Assembly (NCBI GenBank): GCA_004369045.1
Contig: ML213507.1
Coordinates: 1,380,493-1,444,492, forward strand
Direction of reading: 5' to 3'
DNA: 64,000 bases
Source of the DNA: Heliocybe sulcata
Taxonomy: Eukaryota; Basidiomycota; Agaricomycetes; Gloeophyllales; Gloeophyllaceae
Positions 35,789 through 46,098 of the stretch are shown here, piece after piece; position 1 is the first letter of the stretch; the number at the start of each line of letters is the position of its first letter. The notes under the pieces were generated by a model. The model ran no database searches. It worked only from the letters and a program-made list of their open reading frames with translations, and had not been told where the DNA came from. A program made the position numbers and the translations under genes.

Positions 35789-37469
35789 TCATGAACTGCT
35801 CGTGACATTCCCGTAGACTAACCCATCCTGACTCGCCTCCGCCGCCCACCCGCTTTGGAGACCCCACACGCCAACACTGACCTCAGCCTGTCCAAGCCCA
35901 TCCGCAGCAACAAGCAGCCCGTCCATCTTACCGCCGACCTGCGGGTAGAACGACGTGGTAGCGGCTTGGCGTCCGCTGTCAATGGCCACCTCCAGCAGGC
36001 TCCGGTCAACGACGGCTTGCAGTCTCCACGCGCCGTTTTGTACGGCGTAGACCGTGAAGAATCTATCGGTGAAGAAGAGGTTCTTGAAGCCTTCTACGTC
36101 GCCACGGTCGATCCAGAAGTCGCCGGACGATAGTAAGTACCCGGCGGAGAGAGACTCGTTGGTGGAGGAGGAGGTGATGGTGAAGTTGAGGGTACCGGAG
36201 ACCGCAGCCATGTTGATATTGGTGACATTGATGTCGAGGTAGATGGTTCCGGAAGACACAGAAGAGTAGTCGATGGCAAGGGTGAGGTTATCAGTAGACC
36301 TGTTTTGCACCAGCTGTGACTCGTAGATCGGGCTCAAGTCAGGAAGCTCTTGGACAAGCTCGATGCCCGCTGCCCCAGCATCACGAAGGGAGCTGATCTT
36401 TGGCAGCGTCATCGCACTGCGCCAGCCCTCAAGAGGCCCGGTCGGGACGGTCTGCGCGTACTGCCAATTGCTCGCCCAGCCGATGGCGATCTGCTTCTGC
36501 GAGGCAGGCACGCCGGAGAAGAACTGCCCCGCGTAATTGTCCTTCCCAAAGTCCGTCAAGCGGGTAGCGCCGTCCGCGGGTGTGAAGTGCGTGCCGTTGA
36601 ACGTGCCGGGGAAGTACTGGGTGATGGACCCGCCGAGAGGCGCACCCGGGTTGATGGAGATGGCGAGAAGATACATGGTCTCGCTCGTACCATCCGCACG
36701 AACGACCGGAAGAGCGAGCATGTTCGGGCACTCGTACTGCGAACCGAGAAGCCCGTAATGAGAGAAGTTAGACCCATGACTCCACTCCTTCAGGTCAGGA
36801 GAGGTGTAGATCTCAATAACGAAATCCTGCGAGTGTGCGACGACCATGGCCCACTTGCCAGTCTCCTCGTGCCATATCACCTTCGGGTCCCGGAACTGCG
36901 TGGAGTTGACGTCGATGACGGGGTTCCCTGCGTACCGCTGAAAGGTGTAACCCCCGTCAGACGAGTACGCAATCTCCTGTACTTGCGCGGTGGCAGTGTT
37001 GAGCGTGTAGATTGCGACGACGCCATTCGTCTGATTTGGGAAGAAGCCAGACGTGTTGTTCACGTCGACTACAGCTGATCCGGAGAAGAGCTGCGAATCG
37101 TTCGTCGGAGGATAGATCGCAATCTGCTGGTTCGTCCAATGGAACAGATCGTTGGATGTTGCATGGCCCCAGTGCTGATTGCCAGCGACAATGTCGGTGG
37201 GATTATCTGAACCGCAATGAAATACATATTCGGGATGTGGACCATGGAGGCTTACACTGGTAATACAGATGGTAGACACCATCTGCATCTAGGAACATAC
37301 CATTGGGATCGTTCATAAACTCCGTTGGTGGCGAGAAATGTATTTGAGGGCGAAGAGGACCGCTGTAGTTGCCAGAAATGGGCTGGCCCTGCGAGACTGG
37401 TGTCGAGGCTTGCGCGTACGCATAGGCAGCGACTACTACAGCAGCGGAAGCAAGAGCAAGAAAGACCAT
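35789..37469 (-). CDS. Secreted GH32 beta-fructofuranosidase (invertase/inulinase type)
   Basis: Exon 1 is 37469-37256, a 49-nt intron follows (37255-37207), and exon 2 runs 37206-35789: 543 residues. The signal peptide is [21 protein letters not shown]. All three GH32 catalytic signatures are present. The nucleophile Asp lies in FMNDPNG (about residue 54), the transition-state Asp in FRDPKV (about 178), and the acid/base Glu in YECPNM (about 230). The five-blade propeller is followed by a C-terminal beta-sandwich that includes [16 protein letters not shown] and a region with [13 protein letters not shown], a family feature near the end. N-glycosylation sites are many, as in secreted invertases and inulinases. 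It hydrolyses sucrose, inulin or levan outside the cell. Motifs do not decide exo-inulinase versus invertase. Confidence 0.95.
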
Positions 37470-38174
37470 AATCTCAGAGTCCCGGCGCGGCTTGTGATCA
37501 CGTCGTTGTACTGATGGGATATGAGCTGACTGCGCGGATCTCCTCGACGCTCAATCTCGTGCCTTTGTATGTTCGACGCGGCCCGTAGGTCGGTCCTTCT
37601 CGAGGTACGAAGAGCGTACCTCGAGAAGAGAATGACCAAGGGTTTACGGAAGACTGTGGCACGCGGTCTGTCGTCCCATGACCATCACAAGGATGCGTCA
37701 TTTCGGATATCCCGAGGCCGGCGACAGCATCGAGGGAGTCTGTCGCGTATGGTCTCGTAGATCATGATCATATGTAAAGGTCGGGACCGTCGGCCTCGGT
37801 GCCCGCTGAATTTGATGTGGGGCGGGGAAACAACCGCAAATGCAGTGCATCCGAGGGCAAAATATTGCTGCCGGTACCGGCGACGACCGTAAGAATGTCT
37901 TGATATGAAACATTTTGACCGGCATGCAACTGGTGCAGCCGTCAATGTCGGAAGTATCTCTCAGTATCTGTAGACGACCAGAAATCACCTCGCAAAACAA
38001 GCTTTCATTGCAGCGGTAGTAAGCTACCGATGAAAGTGATGTGGTGAGAAATCAATACATGGTAGGGGGTTCCTTGTGGTATATTAATCGACGTATGGAC
38101 ATGCGTGCATGGGATAACTTCAAAGTCCAGAAAAGCCAAAAGAAAGGGAAATGTTATGATGATTTCACAGCTGC
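37470..38174. other. Promoter region of GH32 and 3' flank of the next gene
   Basis: Contains a perfect inverted repeat around 37595-37628 (TTCTCGAGGTACG followed by CGTACCTCGAGAA). The repeat lies about 130-160 bp upstream of the GH32 ATG and could be an operator or a transcript hairpin. No gene supported. Confidence 0.5.
37595..37628. promoter_or_regulatory. Inverted repeat upstream of GH32
   Basis: TTCTCGAGGTACG...CGTACCTCGAGAA forms 13-bp arms with a short gap. It lies between the GH32 start codon and its upstream flank. Its position fits a regulator binding site, though this is inference; it does not match a factor site I can name. Confidence 0.5.
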
Positions 38175-39086
38175 TCAGACTGCCCCAAGGCTCGAAGGTG
38201 GCGTCGTCTGAACGAACCGGGCGTCTCGAGCGGACAATAGAGACACATGCGATGACCGCAGGTGATACCGATTTGCGAAGGCCATGGCTCTTGCAAGGTG
38301 CAGATCCACTTCCTCGCCTTCGACGCCGGGTTTCGCTCGTGGGGGCTCTTCGACTGTTGCCGATTGGGTCTGATATCGCACGGCGTTTAGAGGTGAGTGC
38401 TGACGCCTATTGGCAAAGGCAATCGCTCTCGTGAGTTGTTCGTCCACGTCTTCCTCGTCCTGCTCAAGCGGCGTTTCTTCTGCACGAGTAGTCAAGGACT
38501 CTTCGAGCTTAGGAGCGGTGTTAGCGAGTAGCGTGGGCAGGTGTACCGGCCTCAGAGGATGGATGATGCTCGTGGGTCTAGATGGGTTGACTGGCGAAGG
38601 GGGTGGTGCGGTATACGGGGTCCATTGAGGTCCAGTACGATGCAATTTCGTAGACTGGGTAAGTGTCGGGTCGGACTTGAGTTCCGTGACGCCGCGCTGG
38701 GTGACGACCTTCACTGTCGGAGTGGACCAAGTCCGTCTCGGTCTCCTGGACGTGGCTTGTCCCTTGCCTACATCAGATTGCTTGTCGTTCTCGTGTTTCT
38801 GAGCGAAGACCCGGTGATTCTCGAGCATGGCAAGGGTGGTCTTCTTATTGACATCCGCCTTTTTGCTCCTACATCTATAGCAGACGAGGACGCTGGGTGA
38901 TAAATATTTAGGATCAGCGTGGAGGCTCATAGGTATTATGCCAGAAACCCACCTTTTGTGCGTAGGCTGGATGTCCTCAAGCTCGGTGTCCATCTCTAAC
39001 GCCATTCGTATGCGATAGGACGAGCAATGGGAGGTCACGAAGGAGTAGACATCTTCATCCAAAGTCGCTGCTCTCTGAACGCCCAT
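38175..39086 (-). CDS. Unknown protein with two repeated AxAFANR motifs
   Basis: Starts at ATG 39086 and ends at 38175. The 303-codon frame contains a 60-nt stretch (38952-38893) with a GTGGGT donor and CCCAG acceptor. It is divisible by three and probably an intron, giving 283 residues. Visible parts: N-terminal MGVQRAATLDEDVYSFVTSH; SVLVCYRCRSKK directly after the intron (one CxxC followed by basic residues); a central Pro/Thr/Arg-rich disordered part; and two related segments, LTRAIAFANRR and LARAMAFANRY, each preceded by acidic residues. A TATAAATA box lies 63 nt upstream of the ATG. No family recognised. The doubled AFANR segment suggests a short peptide-binding helix used twice. Confidence 0.6.
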   Translation of the reverse strand: MGVQRAATLDEDVYSFVTSHCSSYRIRMALEMDTELEDIQPTHKRWVSGIIPMSLHADPKYLSPSVLVCYRCRSKKADVNKKTTLAMLENHRVFAQKHENDKQSDVGKGQATSRRPRRTWSTPTVKVVTQRGVTELKSDPTLTQSTKLHRTGPQWTPYTAPPPSPVNPSRPTSIIHPLRPVHLPTLLANTAPKLEESLTTRAEETPLEQDEEDVDEQLTRAIAFANRRQHSPLNAVRYQTQSATVEEPPRAKPGVEGEEVDLHLARAMAFANRYHLRSSHVSLLSARDARFVQTTPPSSLGAV

Positions 39087-39148
39087 TGTTCTTCGATGGC
39101 AGTAGAAAGGTTCCTGGGTTTATAATGGAGATCATTGCAAGGCAGCCG

Positions 39149-39156
39149 TATTTATA
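39149..39156 (-). promoter_or_regulatory. TATA box of the AFANR-motif gene
   Basis: TATAAATA on the minus strand, 63 nt upstream of the ATG at 39086. A weaker TATAA-like site (TTATAA) lies closer to the gene. Suggests a TATA-driven, regulated promoter. Confidence 0.55.
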
Positions 39157-40139
39157 GCCAAGACGGTGGCACTCGTCATGGCCCAAGCGCATCGCGTCGC
39201 ATGCGTGGCGGCCCATGCTACGCACTTGAACCATCCTTAATCAGGGCGCTAATCATCGGATACGAAGGCCTCGGGCGAGGTGACGAGTCATAACGCCTGC
39301 AGAATGTGCGTCGCTAGGGCGTAAGAAGCGTCTTCGCGTTCGGATAATCACCACTACACAGCCTATTGTCCTTCCTGCTGTGAGTAGACCTGACTTCATA
39401 TCGATAGACCACTTTGCCGACCCGCCTCGAGGCTAGCCTTTCTCAGTTCAGAACAAAAGCTGTGTACATACCTGCACAGGCGCTGCATTAGCGGCATGTG
39501 CCGCCATGGAGATCTGATCGGGCTTGTCGGCCACGAGAAGGGTGGAATATTGAGCGTGAAGGAAATGCTAGAAAGCCATGACGATTTCACCATGGACTAT
39601 GAGATTGCCAGAAAGCCAAAAGCGAGAAAGATCTCTCCCAAAAGTTCGTGCAGCAAAGTATATATAATAGGCGGTCAGCTTGAGATCCATTACTGCAGGG
39701 GACTGGAAGCTTGGAACAAGAAGCCCGGAACCAGATATAATTCGACGAGAGGCACCAGTGCAAGTATGAACAGTCCACTGTGGCCAACGATCACGACATA
39801 ACAGGCAAAAAGCTGTTTTCACGTGTACGGCGCCAACAAGGGTATGCTGATGCAGCGGCCAAGTTTCAGATGTGCGGCCAGAGATAATACCATCTAGGAG
39901 CAGCGTAGCATGTTCGGAGTTCATGAGACACGTAGCGGACAGATCTGGAGTGCAGACGTTGTGGCGAGACATTGGCGAAGAGCAAGCCACAGCGGAGTTA
40001 CTGCGGGACTTAAATATTGAATATGCGAAGGTGGCCGGGCAAAGATCACTCGATCGTCTACTAGTAGTGTACCACACGGCATACGCCCAAGGACACTAGA
40101 AGATTATATGATCTCTATACTGCTATCATACGCTTATCC
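39157..40139. other. Intergenic, no gene confirmed
   Basis: A minus-strand frame at 40077-39568 and its neighbours contain hydrophobic patches (for example VIVGHSGLFILALVPLVELYL in another frame) that could be fragments of a multipass membrane gene. Splice phases could not be made consistent, so none is called. Confidence 0.35.
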
Positions 40140-41065
40140 ATGGCTGCCTTTCCTCCTTCCAATGTTTTTGCTCCCGGAAACGTGATTTTGATAACGGACC
40201 AGCTACCTTCTCCGGCTGATTTTCTCCTTCATCGGACACTGGCTTCACATTTCAAAGACCACAAAAACGCGAGATGCATCATCCTATCGGTGTCAGAAAG
40301 CATATCCCGGTGGAAGGCCATCGCTTCTCGAGTTGTATGTCCTCTTCCGGCTCTTCGCGAACTTAAGGGCGACATGAATTTATGACTGCAGGCCGTCAAC
40401 GTAGCTGCCTTGCTAGAATCGGGATCGTTGACATTCTTGGACTTGGTGCCAGATACGCAGCCACAGCTGGGCTCAAGTGACCCCACACGGCCTGCTTTGC
40501 GCCCTATCATGAATGAGATACGCTCGCTGCTGCAGCAGGCAGGCGATGCGCACGCGCATGAACCAGTGCTCATTCTCCTTGATGATATCTCCGTCCTGGA
40601 ATGGATTGGATATACGGTTCACGAACTAGCCAACTTCCTTCGAGCATTAGCCGCACTAGCACGAAAGGTACTTTGGCCGTCTTCTTTTTGTACTGTGTCA
40701 ACCCATGCTGGCTTCGCTGCCATTTATTGTAGCAGAACATATTGCTGGTTATCCGTCAGCATATCGTCACACCCGACGCACCAGAAGATCTCTTGCGCCT
40801 ACTACTTCAATTATGTGCCTATCACATCGATGTCCGGCCCTTGTCAAGTGGACGATCCGGTGCCGTCAGCGGGGAGGTAAGTGTCTTCGTACGACGGGCC
40901 AAAAAAAGTCGATACATGATTCCTGACCAGATTTCACTGTACCCCGGACCTTGGAATGGAACGAGTCATGCCATGACTGTACCTCGTCACCGCGCAGTTC
41001 AGTACAGGCTGACAGATGCAGCTGCTGTATACTTTGAGAAAGGAACCGGCCACGCCGTGCTTTAA
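40140..41065 (+). CDS. ELP6: Elongator complex subunit 6
   Basis: Exons 40140-40334 and 40392-40667, a third from about 40737 (NILLVIRQHIV...) to about 40876 (GAVSGE), then a last exon to 41065, all in phase. The protein is about 245 residues, matching the small RecA-like Elp6 family. Typical segments are GNVILITDQLPSPADFLLHR near the N terminus, LLESGSLTFLDLVPD, VLILLDDISVLEWIG and the TDAAAVYFEKGTGHAVL tail. Elp4-Elp5-Elp6 form a hexameric ring that acts in wobble-uridine tRNA modification. As in other Elp6 proteins, no Walker A is expected or seen. The donor GTATGT at 40335 was preferred to GTTGTA three bases earlier. Confidence 0.88.
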
Positions 41066-41285
41066 TGCATACCACTCGTTCAAAGCGGTGCACAAGAATC
41101 GAATATGCCCTCACTGCTTTCACGTGGAAGGGTGCAAAGTGTAAGTCTAATTTGTACGATGACGAATAGATATAACGAAGGGATCACAGGGAGAGATGTG
41201 GAAGAGTCGGGTGGACGTCTAAGACCCAAGTGAACGTGACAATCGATAAGAACAATGAGACCAGCTGTGCATTATTCTCCTTCCC
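41066..41285. other. Convergent 3' ends of ELP6 and DUF6593-type gene
   Basis: About 220 bp between two converging genes. No further feature seen. Confidence 0.6.
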
Positions 41286-42058
41286 TCAAGAAGCGCTTGT
41301 CTCCAGCTTGAGCTTGAGCTTTGCGAGCCGTCTTCGGCGCTCGACCAGAAGGTAGCTCACTTCCATGGTTTGGTCGTCAGCAATTATAGCAGACCAGGAC
41401 GAGGTTTCTGTACTTACCAATGATCCTGTCCATGGCCTCCAAATCACGCTCCTTGCTGCCCTCCGGCTGGATAACCTCAGGCCGAAGTTCAAGGACGGCA
41501 TGCTTGGACATGCGGAACGCCCAGAAGTGGCGTGAGTGAGGAATGAAGTTGGCCAAAGGCTTATCAGGGGAGTTCGGGTCGAGCATCTAGAAACCAATGA
41601 GTATAGGTGAAAACGCGAATACGGGGTATGCCTCTTACTTGTAATTTCCGCTTCCGAGTCCTCCACTGCAACGCCTTGCCAGGAACAGGGTTGAAGGAGC
41701 CAGCCACGCTCTCCTTCTCGTAGTCGATGAACTCCTCCTCGGGGATCCACTCGCCTTCGCCGCCTTCCGCTCTCTCCTTCTCCTCGTCAGGGCCTCGTGC
41801 CAGGCCATCACCGGGCTCCTTGCCAAAACGGACCATGACGCCCTTACCCTTGTTCTCGACGCCTTTGATGCGAGCGACAAGGTTCATAGCTCGGGACTCC
41901 TTGTCCAGACGGAAGATCTTGGTTACATCTGGATGCCAAAAGCGAGTGACAATCTCATAGTAGATGATGTCGTTCTCAAGGGACACCGTGGTGTTACGGA
42001 GGGAGTTGAACGTGAAGGTGAGACGGTGGGGAGGAGCGGGCTTGGGTGGGGGAGGCAT
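41286..42058 (-). CDS. DUF6593-type fungal protein
   Basis: Exons 42058-41639, 41586-41418 and 41359-41286 join in phase to give 220 residues. It begins MPPPPKPAPPHRLTFTFNSL, then RNTTVSLENDIIYYEIVTRF, a DVTKIFRLD strand, an acidic insertion (GPDEEKERAEGGEGEW), IPHSRHFWAFRMSKH, and a tail VSYLLVERRRRLAKLKLK. The repeated beta-strand plan (short strand, NTT turn, DENG-like loop, final VSYLLVERKRR helix) matches DUF6593, an expanded Agaricomycete family. Function unknown; soluble, probably cytosolic or nuclear given the basic C-terminal helix. A second family member lies at 60996-61716 but is much diverged. Confidence 0.65.
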
Positions 42059-42866
42059 ACTGAATCAGCGAGGGGCTGGGCGTATGGTGGAGAGCCAACA
42101 GAGGCTATCAAAGAGACAGCGATTGAGCTGGTCCGACCTATGAAGGAGGGGATGTTTCGCTGGGCGCAGTCTGGGCTCCGAAACAGCGGGTCTCTTTATA
42201 CCTGAGGGATCTCCATACTCGGCGGGTAGTTCTCGCAAGTACTGCCTCGCTCCAGGCAGACGTGAGAATAGCTGAGGATCCTGGGACGTCGGTCTCAGGT
42301 TAACGATGATAGCCGGTGCCCAGGGGCAATGAGTGTGCGAGCTCCCGACCATCATGCATCCGAGCGGAGGATAGTTTCCCAGAGAATGGATGGGAGTGAA
42401 GTCAAGAATAGCGAATAGAGGTGAGTCGTCGGCAACATGATGGTCAAAAGACGAGGGTGGCGGTGTCGTACAGCTCCCGACAGAAGTCCGGACAGTCCAG
42501 TCGTCGTCGGGATCCACTTCTGCAGTTATAACCGGAAGGCATTCTCAAGACTTTAGCCAGTCATTCTCACCGTGTCGAGCATGCATTTGTCCACTGTCCA
42601 GTCCAGGAGTGGCCCAGCTTGAAGGCAGACCAGGATCGCTCCATAGCTTCCCAGCGGGCAGAGCTTCAGGATCTATGGATAGCGTGGTCCTTGAATCTGA
42701 AGCATCTTAGAGCGCAGCAAATTAAGACGAGCATTGTCATAATTTCCCACAGCCTCGCGGCGTTGTCGCAGCACCCATCGGACAGTCATGATGCAAGTCT
42801 GACGCAGGCTTTCAAAAGTCAGAATGGCCAACCACAAGCGCATCCAAAAATACCCAGGTGACATCA
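42059..42866. other. Intergenic region
   Basis: Upstream of the DUF6593-type gene and downstream of COG3. Short open frames in several phases without motifs. No feature supported. Confidence 0.5.
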
Positions 42867-45800
42867 CTATTTAGCGCCCTTATCCTCACAAATCTCCCGC
42901 AGCATCACCTTAAGCTTGTCCATCGCCATGAGCTCCTCTCTGAGCGCACCAGCATACAATCCCCAGACGATACCCCGGAACTCCGCATACTCATCTGTGA
43001 TCCTATCCGTGGCATGTCCAACGAGCACACCGACCGTCTCTTGATCTTCAAGGTACAGCCTCATCCGTGCCACGCCGGCTCGTAGATCTCGATGGCAAGC
43101 AAGGTGGAACTCGCGCTGTGTTTCCGAGGCCACATTCTCCGCGGGCAGAGCTGGTGTCGGTCCGTTAGCATTCCGCGCATCCGAGTATGCTCTGACTTGC
43201 GAGACGAAGTGCTGTAGCGGCAAGGTTATCGGATCCGAGAGGAGGCTGATGACCTCTTCGCATGCCGCCTTGAGGTCGCCGTCGATGCCCTGCAGATACT
43301 GTCAGTCACCAGAACTGCAACTCCGAGAGAGCTCTGTGGTACCTGGCGAGCGTCTGTCATGCCTTGGTCTGCCTGCGGGAGCCCCAGGGTAGCAAAGAGC
43401 GATCCGGGCAAGAGAGAGGTCGTCCGACTCATCACAGAAGCGAACGCATCTATGTCCGAAGTTAGTCACGTACCGAAGACCGGTTACGATGAGTACGAAC
43501 CACCTAAATAATCCTGTCCTGAGCTACTGCCTACGCCGAGCTCCCTTTGTCGTAGATCAAGACTATGTGTCATCTCCTTGAGAATCAGGAGATGACGGAC
43601 GAGGAACAGCTGAGCGTCCAGCACGCTCGTGGATGTATTTTTCGCCTTGATCAGATCAGCAGCGGACACAAGGGATTGTCGACACAAGCCGATCCCTTCT
43701 TGTGCGATGTCCTCGAAGATTGCGGGCTACATAGACTGTCAGATCAGACCTGGCGGACGCCCAGTGCAAGCTATACCTTGACGAAGTTGTGCAATTGCGA
43801 GAGCACCCAAGCCGTCTTCTGCATTGTAGGATACCATGTATCCCGTTTCTGCAACGCCGACATTTGTGTAAAAAGCTGGCTAATGCTCTCCTTCTCTCTG
43901 ATCTCGTTGCCTGTCGCCGCCGGCTTTGCACCTAATATACCTCTATCAGGGCCTGCCAGCAGATTACCAAAAAGGACAGAACCCACCGACTATCTTGTCC
44001 GGATACGCCAAGTCCTCCGGCTTCGGCACATAATACCTGATCTCGCTCTGGATCACACTCTGCGCTTTGAAAAACAGCCTCGTCTGTGCATCCTGCAGTA
44101 CCATCTGCAACAAATGGCTGATATGCAGCCGTCCCAAGCCCCTCCTTCTCCGGCCGCCCTTGCCGAAGTCAATCGTCAGCTGGTCATCATCATACTCATC
44201 CTCGCTGTCGGAGCTTGACTCAGACGAGGGGACAGAAGGGACGTCAAGGACCATGAGCGCTTGTAAAACCGTGCAGACTTCACAAAGGACTGTGAGGCGC
44301 GGCTCGTGGAGGATGCGCGGGCGGAGGTCGTCGTAGAGGTAGTCGCACAGGTTCTCGAGATATGCACTGAACCATGCGTTACTTTGTCAGTCCATACGAT
44401 ATATGCAGATGATACCTACTATAGTTGATCTTCACCAGAGTTGAAGAATGACCGGTACAGGTTGAACTCATCGATACACAGCTGCTTAAGATAGCTGCAG
44501 CCCGCGCGAGTCTAAGTCTCAGAGTTAGCCCGCATCCATAGGCAAAGGACGGAGTGCCTACAAGCTCGACCAGCTCCGTTCTCGTCGGATCGAGGCCCTT
44601 AATCTCCTCCGTCAGCCTTGGTACCAGCAAGTTCTTCCGAGCCCCAAAATATGCTGCATGGCACTCCCCGAGGAGCGCACTGAGCTCTTCCGGGTGCGCG
44701 CGGGCCCGACGTTCGAGCTCGCCGAGTAGCGGCGAGAGTTGGGGCGAGACGGATTTGAAGCGGGTGTAGAGGAGGTGGGATTGGGCTGTAGTTGATACAT
44801 CCTGTGGATATGCAGGGTTAGACATAGAGGAAAAAGAAAGGGAGGTGTATACTCGCCTGGGATGTGATACGCCGCGTAATGTCGGATGTAAGAGCTTTGA
44901 GGGAGCCGACAAAGTACATCCGGATAAGGGTCATGGCGCGGGTCAGGCATTGCTGGAAACGCAGGAGATATACTTCCGCTTCCTTGAAGTGTCGCTAAAG
45001 AGACTTGATGTCGGGAGTGGCAGATTTGCATGAGCGGGAACGGGGCTTACATGGGCACGAAGGTAGTCGATACATATGTCTACACGTTCCACCATGTACA
45101 GGAAGTCTGTTTGGAGAACCAGCGACTCTCCTGGATGATTAAGCATTCGCGTCGCGTGCTCTAATTCTTGGAAATACTCTAATCGTTCTCCAATAGCGTC
45201 TGTTAGCTCTAGCAATTGGTCCTGTACGAAAATTAGCATCGCCAGCCCAGTTTAACACGTCGAACGTACCCTCTCTTCAAGCAATCGCTCGCATGCCTCC
45301 TTCAGATTCTTCCCCCCTTCCTCAACACTCCTCCACTCTCGCATCATATCATCCACCTCGGTGTCGATCACATCGACCCGCTGCACTAACTTGTCACACA
45401 TCGCCAGATGCTCACTGAGGTCCTCCAGATGCGCCCTGAAATGCCCCTCCTGGCTATGCGCGACAGAGCGATCTATCAGCGCAAACCAGTCGTAGAACTG
45501 CTGAGGAGTTTGTATCGGCTGTTTCGGCAGCAAGACATGGCTCGACGATTGACCTGGCCGCGAGGATCCGGGAAGGGGAGTCGATGGACGCGAAGTAGAG
45601 CTAGCTCGCAGCTTGTGTCGCAGAGCAGGAGTAGAGGGCCTTGAAGGCGAATCTTCGATACTGAACTTGTCTATCGTTATTCCAGGAATTTGTTCGAGTC
45701 GCTTCGAAACGCACCTTCAGTGGCAATGGCACCCTCTCGCTCGCTGCCTTGATGGCATTTACGCTCTTGATTTCGAGATCTCCGAGAGGTGCTTTAGCCT

Positions 45801-45903
45801 CCCATTCCTCGAGCGTAATGACCGGTTTGGGGTGCGGCGATGGCGCCGAGGGCGTCGCTGCTCTACGCGTTGTGTTCAAGTTCAGCGTGGAACGCGACGC
45901 CAT
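42867..45903 (-). CDS. COG3: Conserved oligomeric Golgi complex subunit 3
   Basis: ATG at 45903 (MASRSTLNLNTTRRAAT), stop TAG at 42869-42867, with many exons separated by short introns. N-terminal region: PVITLEEWEAKAPLGDLE. Then QTPQQFYDWFALIDRSV and a long coiled coil (HLAMCDKLVQRVDVIDTEVD), followed by LELTDAIGERLEYFQELEHA and MVERVDICIDYLRAH, the conserved Sec34-like core. Later helices include LLYTRFKSVSPQLSPLLGEL and AHPEELSALLGECHAAYFGA. The last exon ends LMAMDKLKVMLREICED. COG3 belongs to lobe A of the eight-subunit COG tether, which captures retrograde vesicles at the Golgi. It is transcribed away from the TRAPPII subunit gene across a 195-bp gap. Confidence 0.85.
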
Positions 45904-46098
45904 TGAAAGCTAGCTAATCCTGCTGTCGTGGATGAACAGCAGAATAATGATATGTAACAGGCAGCAGCAGGTATAGCAGACGCGGTGGTGGTGGGGGTGC
46001 GAATTAGAACTCTAGTACTACGCGCTTTCCTTCCGAGGACGACCATGTCAATGCCGCCCATCCACTGATATAGTATCCAAAGGCACCTCACAACGGCG
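45904..46098. promoter_or_regulatory. Shared divergent promoter of COG3 and Trs65
   Basis: Only 195 bp separate the two start codons (45903 minus, 46099 plus). There is no strong TATA box. A GGCAGCAGCAG/GCGGTGGTGGTGG G-rich stretch lies in the middle. The arrangement implies a bidirectional housekeeping promoter controlling two Golgi tether subunits. Confidence 0.7.

Noticed and set aside
36350-37078. Plus-strand 242-codon frame inside the GH32 gene
   Set aside because: Antisense shadow of a high-GC coding exon. The GH32 catalytic motifs prove the minus strand.
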